From NCBI GenBank assembly GCA_028291265.1, contig JAQGIK010000093.1:1-64000 (forward strand): a stretch of DNA of 64,000 bases. The letters run 5' to 3'. The DNA is from Caulobacter sp. GTDB taxonomy: Bacteria; Pseudomonadota; Alphaproteobacteria; Caulobacterales; Caulobacteraceae. This document shows positions 1-10,138 of this stretch, one piece after another (positions within the stretch are counted from its first letter, which is position 1; the number at the start of each line of letters is the position of its first letter). A program made the translations under genes and the position numbers. The notes below the pieces were generated by a model. It had not been told where the DNA came from. It worked only from the letters and a program-made list of their open reading frames with translations, and searched no databases.

Positions 1-1414
1 ACGCCCGCAGGCCCTTGGCCGCCGGTCGGCCGAGCCCCTCCACCGCCGCGCGGAAGGCTTCGCCGCGGGCCTCGAAGTCGGGAAACTGGTCGAACGAGGC
101 GCAGGCCGGCGACAGCAGCACCACCGCCTCCTCGCCGCTGGCCGCGGCGTCGGCGTAGGCGGCGGCGGTCGCCGCCTCGATGGTGCCGCACTGGCGCACC
201 GGGGCCTTGCCGTCCAGCGTGCGGCCGAAGGCTTCCGCCGCTTCGCCGACCAGATAGGCCCCGGCGACGCGGGGGAACAGGTCGACCAGATCGTCGATGC
301 CGCCGGCCTTGGGCACGCCGCCGGCGATCCAGTGGAACTTGGGATAGCTGCTCATCGCCTGGCGGGCGGCGTCGGCGTTGGTGGCCTTGCTGTCATTGAC
401 GAACCGCACCTTGCCCAGCTTGGCCACCGTCTCCATGCGGTGGGCCAGGCCCGGGAAGCTCATCAGACCCTCGACCGCGTCGACCGACGGGATGCCCATG
501 GCCCGGGCGGCGGCGTAGGCGGCGGCGGCGTTCTGCCAGTTGTGGCGGCCGGGCAGGCTGCGGGCCCGCAGCAGGTCGGCGACCTCGGTGACCCGCTCGC
601 CGGTGGCGTCGTAGAGCACGCCCTGCAGGGCGTAGACGCCGCGGCCCATGGCCTTGCCGGCGCTGATCGGCCAGATGGTGCGGCGGTTGGCGGCGGTGAT
701 CTCGGTGCAGATCTGCTGGCACCACGGATCGTCGACGCCGATGATGGCGGTGTCGCCCTTGCCCTGGTTGAGCAGCACCCGGCGCTTGGCGGCGATGTAG
801 CCGTCCATGCCGCCGTGGCGGTCCAGGTGGTCGGGCGAGATGTTCAGCAGCACCGCCGCGTCGGGCTTGAGGCTGGAGGTCAGGTCCAGCTGGTAGGACG
901 ACACCTCCAGCACATAGACCGCCCCGCCGTGCATGTCGTCGAGGCCCAGCACGCCCTGGCCGATATTGCCGCCGACGCGGGTGTCGCGGCCGGCCGAGCG
1001 GCACAGGTGGCCCAGCAGGGCGGTGGTCGTCGACTTGCCGTTGGTGCCAGTGATGGCGGCGATCTTCGGCCGCTTGTGGGCCGGGGCGGCGTTGACCGTG
1101 CGGGCGAACAGCTCGATGTCGCCCAGCACCTCGACACCGGCCGCCTTGGCCTTCTTCACCGTCCAGTGCGGCTTGGGATGGGTCAGCGGCACGCCCGGCG
1201 ACAGCATCAGGGCGGCGTAGTCGCTCCAGTCGGACTGGCTCAGATCGACGATCGGGAAGCCTTCGGCGGCGGCGATCTCGCGGCTCTGGACCTTCTCGTC
1301 CCACAGCGCCACCTTGGCCCCGCCGGCCACCAGGGCGCGCGCCGCCGTCAGCCCGGTGCGGCCCAGGCCAAACACCGCGACCTTCTTGCCGTCGAAACCG
1401 CGAACGGGGATCAT
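1..1414 (-). CDS. murD: UDP-N-acetylmuramoylalanine--D-glutamate ligase, partial (3' end at or beyond window edge)
   Basis: Manual minus-strand translation from ATG at 1414: MIPVRGFDGKKVAVFGLGRTGLTAARAL..., with Mur ligase P-loop AAITGTNGKSTTTALLGH; first gene of dcw order. Not in the ORF track because it runs off the edge. Confidence 0.93.
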   Translation of the reverse strand, partial: MIPVRGFDGKKVAVFGLGRTGLTAARALVAGGAKVALWDEKVQSREIAAAEGFPIVDLSQSDWSDYAALMLSPGVPLTHPKPHWTVKKAKAAGVEVLGDIELFARTVNAAPAHKRPKIAAITGTNGKSTTTALLGHLCRSAGRDTRVGGNIGQGVLGLDDMHGGAVYVLEVSSYQLDLTSSLKPDAAVLLNISPDHLDRHGGMDGYIAAKRRVLLNQGKGDTAIIGVDDPWCQQICTEITAANRRTIWPISAGKAMGRGVYALQGVLYDATGERVTEVADLLRARSLPGRHNWQNAAAAYAAARAMGIPSVDAVEGLMSFPGLAHRMETVAKLGKVRFVNDSKATNADAARQAMSSYPKFHWIAGGVPKAGGIDDLVDLFPRVAGAYLVGEAAEAFGRTLDGKAPVRQCGTIEAATAAAYADAAASGEEAVVLLSPACASFDQFPDFEARGEAFRAAVEGLGRPAAKGLRA

Positions 1415-1427
1415 GCGCGCCTCTCCC

Positions 1428-2540
1428 CTACCTGAGCTTCAGCGTGGCGAGGCCGACGAAGGACAGCATCATCGCCACGATCCAGAAGCGGATCACCACG
1501 GTGGATTCGGCCCAGCCCAGCTTCTCGAAATGGTGGTGGATCGGCGCCATCAGGAAGATGCGGCGGCCGGTCTTCTTGAAATAGGCGACCTGGATCATCA
1601 CCGACAGCGCCTCGGCCACGAACAGGCCGCCGACGATGCCCAAAACCAGCTCGTGCTTGGCGCAGACGGCGATCGCCCCCAGGGCCCCGCCCAGGGCGAG
1701 GGAGCCGGTGTCGCCCATGAAGATCTTGGCCGGCGGGGCGTTGTACCAAAGGAAGCCCATGCCGCCGCCGATGATCGCTCCGCAGAGCACCGCCAGCTCG
1801 CCGACGCCCGGCGCGAAGTGCAGCTGCAGATAGTCGGCGAACTTGTAGTTGCCGACCAGATAGGTGATCAGGCCGAAGGTCGAGGCGGCGATCATCACCG
1901 GCACGATGGCCAGGCCGTCGAGGCCGTCGGTCAGGTTCACGGCGTTCGACGCGCCGACGATGATGAAGGCCCCGAAGGCCAGGTAGAACCAGCCCAGGTC
2001 GATGATCAGGTTCTTGAAGAAGGGGAAGGCCACCGAGGTGACCAGATGCGGCGCCTCCTTGGGGCTCTCGCCGTACATGACCAGGATGAACACCGCGACG
2101 AAGGCGACCGCCGCCTGGATCAGGATCTTCATGCGGCCCGAAACCCCGGCCGTCGTCTGTTTGGTGACCTTCTGGTAGTCGTCCAGGAAGCCGAGCAGGC
2201 CGTAGGCGCCGGTGACGAAGATCACCACCCAGACCTTGATGCTGGAGAGGTCGGCCCACAACAGGGTGCCGACCATCATCCCGGCCAGGATCATGAAGCC
2301 GCCCATGGTCGGGGTGCCGGCCTTTTCCAGCACGTGGCGCTCGATGCCGTCGGTGCGGATCGGCTGGCCCTTGCCCTGCTTGGTCTTCATCCAGCGGATG
2401 AAGCGGCTGCCCATGGCCACGGCGACGATGAAGGCGGTCGCCCAGGCCATGCCGGCCCGGAAGGTCTGGTACTGGAAGAGGTTGAGCAGCGGGAAGGAGA
2501 TCTGCTCGGCCTTCAGCCATGCATAGAGAAGATACAGCAT
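1428..2540 (-). CDS. mraY: Phospho-N-acetylmuramoyl-pentapeptide transferase
   Basis: [28 protein letters not shown]...; MraY motifs [42 protein letters not shown]. Confidence 0.97.
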   Translation of the reverse strand: MLYLLYAWLKAEQISFPLLNLFQYQTFRAGMAWATAFIVAVAMGSRFIRWMKTKQGKGQPIRTDGIERHVLEKAGTPTMGGFMILAGMMVGTLLWADLSSIKVWVVIFVTGAYGLLGFLDDYQKVTKQTTAGVSGRMKILIQAAVAFVAVFILVMYGESPKEAPHLVTSVAFPFFKNLIIDLGWFYLAFGAFIIVGASNAVNLTDGLDGLAIVPVMIAASTFGLITYLVGNYKFADYLQLHFAPGVGELAVLCGAIIGGGMGFLWYNAPPAKIFMGDTGSLALGGALGAIAVCAKHELVLGIVGGLFVAEALSVMIQVAYFKKTGRRIFLMAPIHHHFEKLGWAESTVVIRFWIVAMMLSFVGLATLKLR

Positions 2541-3922
2541 CAGGCGCTTCCTCCGGCGCGGCCCAGGTCGGCCAGGGCGGCGGCGATGACGCCGGCGCGC
2601 GAGCCGTTGGAGCCTTTGACCATCACCACATCGCCGGACTCTATGGTCCGTGCGATCAGCGGCGCGAGGTCGGCCGCTGTTTCCGCGTAGCCGCCCCGGC
2701 GAGTCGCCGGAAGGGCCTCCCAAAGCGATTTCATCAGCGGTCCGGCCGTAAAGACCAGGTCGATGCCGGCCGCTTCGATAGGCTGGGCAAGGGATGCGTG
2801 CATGGCCGGGCCCTCGGGGCCGAGCTCCAGCATGTCGGTCAGCGCGACGATGCGCCGCCCCGCCACCTTGCGGGCTCCCAGGGTGCGAAAACCGGCGATC
2901 ATCGAGATGGGGTTGGCGTTGTAGGACTCGTCGATCAGGGTGAAGGGCGCGCCGGGCTTGGCGACCTCCCTCTCGGCGCCGCGGCCGGCCAGCGGCTCGA
3001 AGGCGGCCAGGGCGGCCAGCGCGGTGGGACGATCGACGTCCATGGCTTCGAGCATCAGCAGGGTGCAGAGGCTGTTGAGGCCCCAGTGGTGGCCGGTCTG
3101 CAGCAGGTCGTAGCGCAGGTTCTGGCCGTGGAGCGTCGCGGAGACGGTGGCGCGGGCCCCATCGACCTCGAAGCCGGTCAGGCGGGCGTCGCAGCCTTCG
3201 GCGGCGCCGAAGGAGAGCACCCTGGCGCCGGCGGCTTTGGCGCGGTCGGCGAGGAGGTCGAACCAGCGGTTGTCGGCGTTGAGGACGGCGACGCCGCCCG
3301 GCTCGATGCCGTCGAAGATCTCGGCCTTGGCCAGGGCGACGCCGGTCTCGCCGTCGGGGAAGTTCTCGATGTGGACGGGGCCGACGGTGGTGATGGCCAC
3401 GGCATGGGGGCGGACGAACTTCGAGAGCGGGGTGATCTCGCCCGAGTGGTTCATGCCGATCTCGAAGACGGCGCGCTGCGTCGCCCTGGGCATGCGGGCC
3501 AGGGTCAACGGCACGCCGATGTGGTTGTTGTAGCTCTTGACCGAGGTGTGGCTCGGGCCGGCCAGCGCCAGGCCGGCCGCGATGGCCTGGGTGACGCTGG
3601 TCTTGCCGACCGAGCCGGTGACGGCGCAGCGGCGGGCGGACGAGCGGTCCCGGGCGGCGATGCCGAGCGATTCCAGAGCCTTGAGCGTATCGGTGACCAG
3701 GATTGACGGACCGTCGACAGGCTTCGAAGCCAGGATGCCGGCAGCGCCGTCGGCAAGGGCCTTGGCGGCGAACTCGTGGCCGTCACGGACGCCGGCCAGG
3801 GCGACGAACAGGTCGCCAGCGTCGATGGAGCGGCTGTCGATGGAGACGCCATTGACCGCGAAGTCGGCGGTGGCGGTTCCGCTGGTGGCGGCGGCGATTT
3901 CGGCGGCGGTCCAGAGGCTCAT
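2540..3922 (-). CDS. murF: UDP-N-acetylmuramoyl-tripeptide--D-alanyl-D-alanine ligase
   Basis: Mur ligase fold ([28 protein letters not shown]), position between mraY and murE. Confidence 0.95.
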   Translation of the reverse strand: MSLWTAAEIAAATSGTATADFAVNGVSIDSRSIDAGDLFVALAGVRDGHEFAAKALADGAAGILASKPVDGPSILVTDTLKALESLGIAARDRSSARRCAVTGSVGKTSVTQAIAAGLALAGPSHTSVKSYNNHIGVPLTLARMPRATQRAVFEIGMNHSGEITPLSKFVRPHAVAITTVGPVHIENFPDGETGVALAKAEIFDGIEPGGVAVLNADNRWFDLLADRAKAAGARVLSFGAAEGCDARLTGFEVDGARATVSATLHGQNLRYDLLQTGHHWGLNSLCTLLMLEAMDVDRPTALAALAAFEPLAGRGAEREVAKPGAPFTLIDESYNANPISMIAGFRTLGARKVAGRRIVALTDMLELGPEGPAMHASLAQPIEAAGIDLVFTAGPLMKSLWEALPATRRGGYAETAADLAPLIARTIESGDVVMVKGSNGSRAGVIAAALADLGRAGGSA

Positions 3923-5370
3923 CGATTGAGCTCCAGCGCCGCGGCCGTCTCGGCGACGTCGTCGAAGGGGTGGTTGACGCCGGCGACCAGCTGGCCCTGC
4001 TCGTGGCCCTTGCCGGCCACGGCCAGGACATCGCCGTCCTCGAGGAGGGCGGCGCCGGCGCGGATGGCGGTGCGGCGGTCGCCGATCTCCCGGGCCCCGG
4101 GGGCGGCGGCGAGGATGGCGGCGCGGATGCTGGCCGGGTCTTCGGAGCGGGGGTTGTCGTCGGTGACGATGGCGACGTCGGCCAGCCGGGCGGCGATCTC
4201 GCCCATCAGCGGCCGCTTGCCCGCGTCACGGTCGCCGCCGGCCCCGAACACGGCGATCAGCTTGCCGCGCACGTGCGGGCGCAGGGCTTTCAGCAGGGTT
4301 TCGAGGCCGTCGGGGGTGTGGGCGTAGTCGACATAGGCCTCGCCGCCGCGCGGGCCCGTGCCGACTCGTTGCATGCGGCCGGGGGCGCCGTCGAGCTGTT
4401 CGAGGGCGGCGAAGACCGCCGTGGCCTCTTCGCCAGCGGCGATGCAGAGACCGGCCGCGACCAGGGCGTTGTCGGCCTGGAAGCCGCCGGCCAGCGGCAG
4501 GCGGACGATGTGGTGGGCGCCCCTGTACTGGATCGTCAGGGTCTGGCCATCAGGGGTCAGGATGCGGTCGAGCAGCCTGATCCCCTGCCCCGCTTCACCG
4601 GTCGAGATCAGGGTGTGGCCGTGGGTGACGGCCGCGGCGGCAAAGGCGTCGTACTGGTCGCTGTCGGCGTTGAGCACGGCGGTGGACCCGGTCGGCAGAA
4701 GGGTGTCGAACAGGCGCAGCTTGGCGGCCCGGTAGGCGCCCATGGTGCCGTGGTAGTCGAGGTGATCCTGCGTGAAATTGGTGAAGCCGGCGGCGGTCAG
4801 CTTCACGCCGTCGAGGCGGCGCTGGTCGATGCCGTGCGACGAGGCTTCCAGCGCGACGTGCGTCACGCCCATGTCGGCCATCTTCGCCATCAGCTCGGCG
4901 ACGTCGGCGGCGTCGGGGGTGGTCAGGCCCGGCGGGGTGAGGACGACATCGTCCTTGCCCGGGGCGGAGACGACGACGCCCAGCGTGCCCATGCTGCCGG
5001 CCGTGCGGCCGAGCGTGCGGAACATCTGGCGGCAGAAGGCGGCGATGGAGGTCTTGCCGTTGGTGCCGGTGATGGCGACGCAGACGGCCGGCTGCCTGTT
5101 CCAGAACTTGGCGGCGGCCAGGCCGTAGGCGCGGCGGATGTCCTTGGCGTAGATGACCGGCACGGCAAGGCCGCCGACATCTTCAGGGGCCAACACGGCG
5201 GCGGCGCCCAGTTCGATAGCTTTGGCGATGAAGGTGCGGCCGTCGGCCTTGCTGCCCGGCAGGGCGGCGAACAGGAAGCCCGGCTTCACCCTGCGACTGT
5301 CGGCGGTGACGCCGGTGATCTCGACGTCATGCTCGACCGTTTGACCGACAATGGCGCTCAGCAGCGTCAC
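3919..5370 (-). CDS. murE: UDP-N-acetylmuramoylalanyl-D-glutamate--2,6-diaminopimelate ligase
   Basis: AITGTNGKTSIAAFCRQ, DYAHTPDGLE, TDDNPRSEDP (DNPR motif typical of meso-DAP adding MurE). Confidence 0.96.
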   Translation of the reverse strand: MTLLSAIVGQTVEHDVEITGVTADSRRVKPGFLFAALPGSKADGRTFIAKAIELGAAAVLAPEDVGGLAVPVIYAKDIRRAYGLAAAKFWNRQPAVCVAITGTNGKTSIAAFCRQMFRTLGRTAGSMGTLGVVVSAPGKDDVVLTPPGLTTPDAADVAELMAKMADMGVTHVALEASSHGIDQRRLDGVKLTAAGFTNFTQDHLDYHGTMGAYRAAKLRLFDTLLPTGSTAVLNADSDQYDAFAAAAVTHGHTLISTGEAGQGIRLLDRILTPDGQTLTIQYRGAHHIVRLPLAGGFQADNALVAAGLCIAAGEEATAVFAALEQLDGAPGRMQRVGTGPRGGEAYVDYAHTPDGLETLLKALRPHVRGKLIAVFGAGGDRDAGKRPLMGEIAARLADVAIVTDDNPRSEDPASIRAAILAAAPGAREIGDRRTAIRAGAALLEDGDVLAVAGKGHEQGQLVAGVNHPFDDVAETAAALELNR

Positions 5371-7100
5371 AGATTGGGCCTCCCGCGGACGGCGGCGATG
5401 TCGAACTGCGGCCGCTGCATCTGGCGCTGCACGCCAAGGAAGCGGGCGCTGCGATCAATGACGCGGCCGGCGGCCGGGGCGGCGACCAGGCCGCCGGTGC
5501 GGGCCCCGCCGGTCGGCTCGTCCAGCAGGATCAGCACGAAATAGCGCGGCGCCTCCAGCGGTCCGTCGGTCGGGAAGACGGCGGCGAAGGAGGCCACCTG
5601 CTTGGTGCCGCTGTAGGCGCGGATGGCCGGATCGTACTTCTCGCCGGTGCCGGTCTTGCCGCCGACCGACAGGCCGAGCGCGTCGGCCTTGCGGCCGGTG
5701 CCCTCGACGACGTTGCCGCGCATGATGCGCAGCATGGCGCGGCTGGTGTCTTCGGAGACCACGCGCGGGCCTTGCGGCTGGTAGCCGGCCGGGCGCTTGA
5801 GGATGGTGACAGGTACGAGGGTTCCGCCGTTGAGCAGGGCGCCCATGGCCTGGGCCAGCGCCAGGGGCGTGACGTTGATGCCGTGCCCGAAAGAAACACT
5901 GGCCAGGGCGTCGTCGTTCCAGACTTTCGGGACCAGCGGGGTGGCGGTCTCGAACAGCTCCAGCTTGGGCCGGCGGGTCAGGCCGAGGGCGTCGTAATAG
6001 TGTTTCAGCCGGTCGACCCCGAGGCCCAGCGCCAGCTTGGCGGTGCCGATGTTGGAGCTGTGGTAGAAGACCTCGCTCAGGCTCAGGACCCGGCCCGTGC
6101 CATGGAAGTCGTGGATGGTGCGGTAGCCCATCTTCAGCGGCGTGCGGGCGTCGAAAGTGGAGTCCATCGAGGCCACCCCGGTGTCGAGGCCGGCGGCGAC
6201 CGTGAAGGTCTTGAAGGTCGAACCCATCTCGTAAAGCTGGGCCGAGGCGCGGTTCTTGCGCTGGTCTTCGCTGAACTTGCCGAATTTGTTGGGGTCGAAC
6301 TCCGGCAGCGAGGCCATGGCGATGACTTCGCCGGTATGGACGTTGGTGACGATGCCGACGGCGTTGAGCGGATGGAACTCCTCGACGGCGGCGGCCAGCT
6401 CCTCTTCCAGGGCGGCCTGGACGCGGACGTCGATGGAGAGGGCGACCGGTTCGCCGCTGATGTAGCCGGCCCGCATCTGGTCCATCAGGCCGCGCTCGGC
6501 GCCCTGCAGGCCCTGGCCGCCGGGGTCGGAAAAGCCGACGACGTGGGCGGCCAGCGGGCCCATCGGATAGACCCGGCGGGGGCTTTCCTCGAAGCTGATG
6601 CCCGGCAGGCCGAGGTCGTGGATGTCGGCCCGGGCCTCGGGGGTCAGGCCCTCGATGAGGACCCGGCGCTTGCCCTTGTTCATGACGTCGTTGAACTTCG
6701 AGGGCTTCAGGGTCGGCAGGCGGGCCAGCAGTTCCTTGCGGGTCTCGCGGCGGTTCCAGACGTCGGCCGGATCGAGGAACAGGCTGTAGTGGGTCAGGTT
6801 GGCGGCCAGCAACTGGCCGTTGCGGTCGACCAGGTCGGCCTTGGCGCTGAGCGGCAGGGAGGCGATCGAGCCCTTCTTGCCGGCGTCGCTGAACACGGCG
6901 GCGAAGATGGCCCCGCCGCCGATCAGGCCGAACAGGACGGCGAAAAAGGCCAGCACCACCAGGATGCGGACCCGCGCGTCGTCTTCCGGCCGGCCCGAGG
7001 CCTTGGCGCGCTCGAAGGCGTGCTCGATGCGCCAGACCCAGTCGAGGATCCAGCGGACCGGGCGCGGATAGCGGTGCGGGGTGAGGTCCGCCAGGCTCAT
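5367..7100 (-). CDS. ftsI: Peptidoglycan transpeptidase / penicillin-binding protein 3
   Basis: N-terminal TM, MGSTFKTFTVAAGL (SxxK), SSN (YHSSNIGTAK), KTGT (GGKTGTGEKYD). Confidence 0.95.
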   Translation of the reverse strand: MSLADLTPHRYPRPVRWILDWVWRIEHAFERAKASGRPEDDARVRILVVLAFFAVLFGLIGGGAIFAAVFSDAGKKGSIASLPLSAKADLVDRNGQLLAANLTHYSLFLDPADVWNRRETRKELLARLPTLKPSKFNDVMNKGKRRVLIEGLTPEARADIHDLGLPGISFEESPRRVYPMGPLAAHVVGFSDPGGQGLQGAERGLMDQMRAGYISGEPVALSIDVRVQAALEEELAAAVEEFHPLNAVGIVTNVHTGEVIAMASLPEFDPNKFGKFSEDQRKNRASAQLYEMGSTFKTFTVAAGLDTGVASMDSTFDARTPLKMGYRTIHDFHGTGRVLSLSEVFYHSSNIGTAKLALGLGVDRLKHYYDALGLTRRPKLELFETATPLVPKVWNDDALASVSFGHGINVTPLALAQAMGALLNGGTLVPVTILKRPAGYQPQGPRVVSEDTSRAMLRIMRGNVVEGTGRKADALGLSVGGKTGTGEKYDPAIRAYSGTKQVASFAAVFPTDGPLEAPRYFVLILLDEPTGGARTGGLVAAPAAGRVIDRSARFLGVQRQMQRPQFDIAAVRGRPNL

Positions 7101-7558
7101 TGGCCGGTCTCCGCCGGATTGTTGGCGACGGGAGCGGCCACCGGGGCGACGACTTCGGCGGCGACCGGCGCGGGCGTGTCGATGCCGGGCACTTCCTCGG
7201 GTTGGACTTCCGGAGCGGTCGGCGTGGCGATCGGGGTCGGCGGCGCATAGCCGGCGGCGATGGCCGGCAGGCTGTTGATGTCGCCCTCGCGGGTGGCGGA
7301 CAGCGGGGCCATGCCGAGCAGGGCCTTGGACAGGCGCTGCAGGCGCTCGGGCTGTTCGAGGTGGGCGACCTCGGCCTTGAGCAGGCGGATACGCTTGTTC
7401 TCTTCGCCGATGGAGCGTTCGGTGCGGGCGATGTCGCGCACCTCGCGCCCGGCGTAGGCCTTGGCCAGCAGCACGGTCACGGCCGTCGCGGCCAGCAGGG
7501 CGCAGAAGACGACGTTGATGGTGCGGAAGCCGCGGGTGCGGTGATTGAGCAGGCTCAT
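7097..7558 (-). CDS. ftsL: FtsL-like cell division protein with Ala/Pro-rich C-terminal tail
   Basis: Short bitopic TM plus coiled-coil protein ([33 protein letters not shown]...) between rsmH and ftsI. Confidence 0.8.
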   Translation of the reverse strand: MSLLNHRTRGFRTINVVFCALLAATAVTVLLAKAYAGREVRDIARTERSIGEENKRIRLLKAEVAHLEQPERLQRLSKALLGMAPLSATREGDINSLPAIAAGYAPPTPIATPTAPEVQPEEVPGIDTPAPVAAEVVAPVAAPVANNPAETGQ

Positions 7559-8499
7559 GAGGCGGCGCTCCACACAGGGGCGGCGGTGCGGACCGCGGCC
7601 CGCAGCTTGGCGGACCGGGACCGGGGATTGACGGCGGACTCGGCGTCGGAGGCCTGTTTGGCGCCGTTGTGGATCAGCTCGAAGGAGGCCGGGGCGCCGG
7701 CCGCGACGGGCGGGGCGTGGCGCGAGCCGCCGGGGGTCTTGCCGGCTCGCTCGGCCAGGAAGGCCTTGACGATGCGGTCTTCCAGCGAATGGAAGGTGAC
7801 GACGGCGAGGCGGCCGCCGGTCTTCAGCACGCGCTCGGCGGCCAGCAGGCCGGCTTCGAGCTCGCTGAGTTCTTCGTTCACCGCGATGCGCAGGGCCTGG
7901 AAGGACTTGGTGGCCGGATGGGTCTTGGCGCCGCGCCGGCCGCCGAGCGCCTTCTCGATGACCTCGGCCAGGTCGAGGGTGCGGGTGAAGGGGGTTTCTT
8001 CGCGGCGGCGCAGAATGAAGCTGGCGATCCGGCGGCTCTCACGCTCCTCGCCGTAGACGTAGAAGATGCGGGCCAGGTCGACGTGCTCGAGGGTGTTGAC
8101 CAGGTCGGCGGCGGTCGGGCCGTCGGCGCCCATGCGCATGTCGAGCGGGCCGTCGCGCATGAAGGAGAAGCCGCGGTCGGCCTCGTCCAGCTGCATGGAG
8201 GAGACGCCGAGGTCGAGGGCGACGCCATCGACACTGCCGTCGCCCAGCGCGTCGGCCATGGCCGAGAAGCGGTCGTCGATCAGGCGGAAGCGGCCGGTGG
8301 CGTCGAGCGGCGCGGCGAATTTGCGGGCGCTGGGATCGCGGTCGAAGGCGACGACCGAGGCGCCGGTGTCGAGGATGGCGCGGCTGTAGCCGCCGGCCCC
8401 GAAGGTGCCGTCAACGATGGTCTGGCCGGGCTGGGCGCGCAGAGCGTCCAGCACCTCGGGCAACATGACCGAGATGTGGGGCTGTTCCGCGTTGCTCAC
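7555..8499 (-). CDS. rsmH: 16S rRNA (cytosine(1402)-N(4))-methyltransferase
   Basis: GTG start; [57 protein letters not shown]. Confidence 0.96.
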   Translation of the reverse strand: MSNAEQPHISVMLPEVLDALRAQPGQTIVDGTFGAGGYSRAILDTGASVVAFDRDPSARKFAAPLDATGRFRLIDDRFSAMADALGDGSVDGVALDLGVSSMQLDEADRGFSFMRDGPLDMRMGADGPTAADLVNTLEHVDLARIFYVYGEERESRRIASFILRRREETPFTRTLDLAEVIEKALGGRRGAKTHPATKSFQALRIAVNEELSELEAGLLAAERVLKTGGRLAVVTFHSLEDRIVKAFLAERAGKTPGGSRHAPPVAAGAPASFELIHNGAKQASDAESAVNPRSRSAKLRAAVRTAAPVWSAAS

Positions 8500-8963
8500 T
8501 ACGGCTGCCCCAGCTTCTGGGCGCGCTGGGCGGCGCGCAAGGACGCCAGCCCCTCGCGGGCCCCCTCGCGGGCGGCGGCGCGGCGGGCCTGGAAGGCTTC
8601 GCGCGGCCAGATCTGGAAGCGTTCGCCGAGGCCGACCAGCACCACCCAGTCGGTCAGGCCGAACTGGTCGCAGAGCTGCGGCGGCAGGGTGATGCGGCCG
8701 GCGTCGTCGAAGCTCATCTTCGCCAGGCCGCCGTTGATGCTGAGCTCGATATCCGAGCGCAGCGGGTCGCCGAAGGGCAGTTCGTCGATCACCGACTGGT
8801 AACGGTCGAACAGGCTTTTGCCGCCACCCTCGATGCAGTCGAACTCGATGGAGGGGAAGCAGAAGACGCCGTCGAACAGGCCCGACAGGGCGGCGCGGAA
8901 CTCCATCGGCACCACCAGGCGCCGTTTCGCGTCCAACTGTTTCTCGAACGTCGAGAAGAACAC
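8499..8963 (-). CDS. mraZ: Transcriptional regulator MraZ (start probably GTG at 8963; upstream ORF extension runs into the operator)
   Basis: [26 protein letters not shown]; duplicated SpoVT/AbrB-like domain with [12 protein letters not shown]; directly upstream of rsmH. Confidence 0.9.
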   Translation of the reverse strand: MFFSTFEKQLDAKRRLVVPMEFRAALSGLFDGVFCFPSIEFDCIEGGGKSLFDRYQSVIDELPFGDPLRSDIELSINGGLAKMSFDDAGRITLPPQLCDQFGLTDWVVLVGLGERFQIWPREAFQARRAAAREGAREGLASLRAAQRAQKLGQP

Positions 8964-9027
8964 CGCGTCCCTGCCCTTCAGAACAACCCACCCCTCGGTC
9001 GCCGCACAGCCCCGCGCCGAGTGTGTT

Positions 9028-9062
9028 TGGGTTAACATGGGACGAATTGGGCGGCAATGGGA
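9028..9062 (+). promoter_or_regulatory. Candidate MraZ box: four TGGG repeats at 10-bp period
   Basis: TGGGttaacaTGGGacgaatTGGGcggcaaTGGGac; TGGG at 9028, 9038, 9048, 9058, upstream of mraZ. Confidence 0.8.
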
Positions 9063-9206
9063 CGGAATGCCTCAACGAAAGATTCAGTGTGGATTCAAGG
9101 GTATTTTTCCGTGGTTTGGTTAATGAAGTTAAACGATCAACAGAACATACACGGAACGCGTTAAGTAATACGGGGATAAGCCGGGCCTCGCTGTCTGGGG
9201 AGGAAG

Positions 9207-9623
9207 GCGGATCAGATGGCCTGTAAGCCGGGTTCTGTCCCGGCCGCGAACGGCCGGTGACGATCATTCCTCTGGACCGCCCCTCGCGGGACGGTTCTCG
9301 CGACCAACCCGGACGCCTCGGACCGGTGACGGTCCTGCCTGAAGTATCGACCCGGGGGTCGACTTGTCAGGCGCGGAATCCCTATTCGGTCTTGCTCCAG
9401 GCGGGGCTTGCCGTGCCAGGACTGTTACCAGCCCCGCGGTGGGCTCTTACCCCACCCTTTCACCCTTACCCTCCTTCGCCCGAAGGCTTCGGAGGGCGGT
9501 TTGCTCTCTGTGGCGCTATCCCTGGGGTCGCCCCCGGCGGGCGTTACCCGCCGCCTTGTCACCGTGGAGCCCGGACTTTCCTCGACGCTTGCGCGCCGCG
9601 ATCGCCCGGCCATCTGATCCGCC
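9207..9623 (-). ncRNA. rnpB: RNase P RNA, bacterial class A
   Basis: Minus strand 5' GGATCAGATGGCCGGGCGATCGCGGC...AGGAAAGTCCGGGCTCCACGG; 3' ...ACAGAACCCGGCTTACAGGCCATCTGATCC; the two ends are complementary (P1). Confidence 0.93.
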
Positions 9624-9652
9624 GGGAGGAATGGGCGACCTCGCCCTTTGGG

Positions 9653-10138
9653 TCAAGCCTCGTCGGCGTTAACGCCCCGAGCCTGGAGTTGGGCCTTCAG
9701 CTTGCGGACGTCCGGGGCCATCAGGAAGCCGAAGGAGACGCAGCCTTCCTTGGTGTGGACGGCGTGGTGGAAGCGGTGGGCCTGGATCAGGCGTTTCCAG
9801 TAGGCGCTCCTGGCCTTGGGCATGGGGAAGCGGCGGTGGACGAGGCCGTCGTGGAACAGGGCGTAGATGGCCCCATAGGTGGTGATGCCGCAGCCGACCG
9901 GCAGCAGCCATGGCGTGCCGTGGACGCCGAAGTAGATGGCGACCATGGCCGGGGCGGCGAAGACGACGGCGAAGAGGTCGTTGAGTTCGAAGTTGCCGGT
10001 GCGCGGTTCATGGTGGCTGCGGTGCCAGACCCAGCCCCAGCCGTGCATGACATAGCGATGGGTCACCCAGGCGAAGCCTTCCATGAAGACCACGGCGCCG
10101 AGGTAGAGGACCACGAACTCAAGAACCTGCAGGATCAT
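9653..10138 (-). CDS. crtZ: Beta-carotene hydroxylase-type fatty acid hydroxylase family protein
   Basis: MILQVLEFVVLYLGAVVFMEGFAWVTHRYVMHGWGWVWHRSHHEPRTG...; histidine boxes HRYVMH, HRSHH, HRFHHAVH. Confidence 0.85.
   Translation of the reverse strand: MILQVLEFVVLYLGAVVFMEGFAWVTHRYVMHGWGWVWHRSHHEPRTGNFELNDLFAVVFAAPAMVAIYFGVHGTPWLLPVGCGITTYGAIYALFHDGLVHRRFPMPKARSAYWKRLIQAHRFHHAVHTKEGCVSFGFLMAPDVRKLKAQLQARGVNADEA

Noticed and set aside
332-1435. Plus-strand 367-aa ORF and minus-strand 393..1304 ORF
   Set aside because: Both are wrong-frame shadows of murD; the true murD frame begins at ATG 1414 and runs off the window.
3970-5544. 524-aa plus-strand ORF
   Set aside because: Antisense shadow of murE/ftsI.
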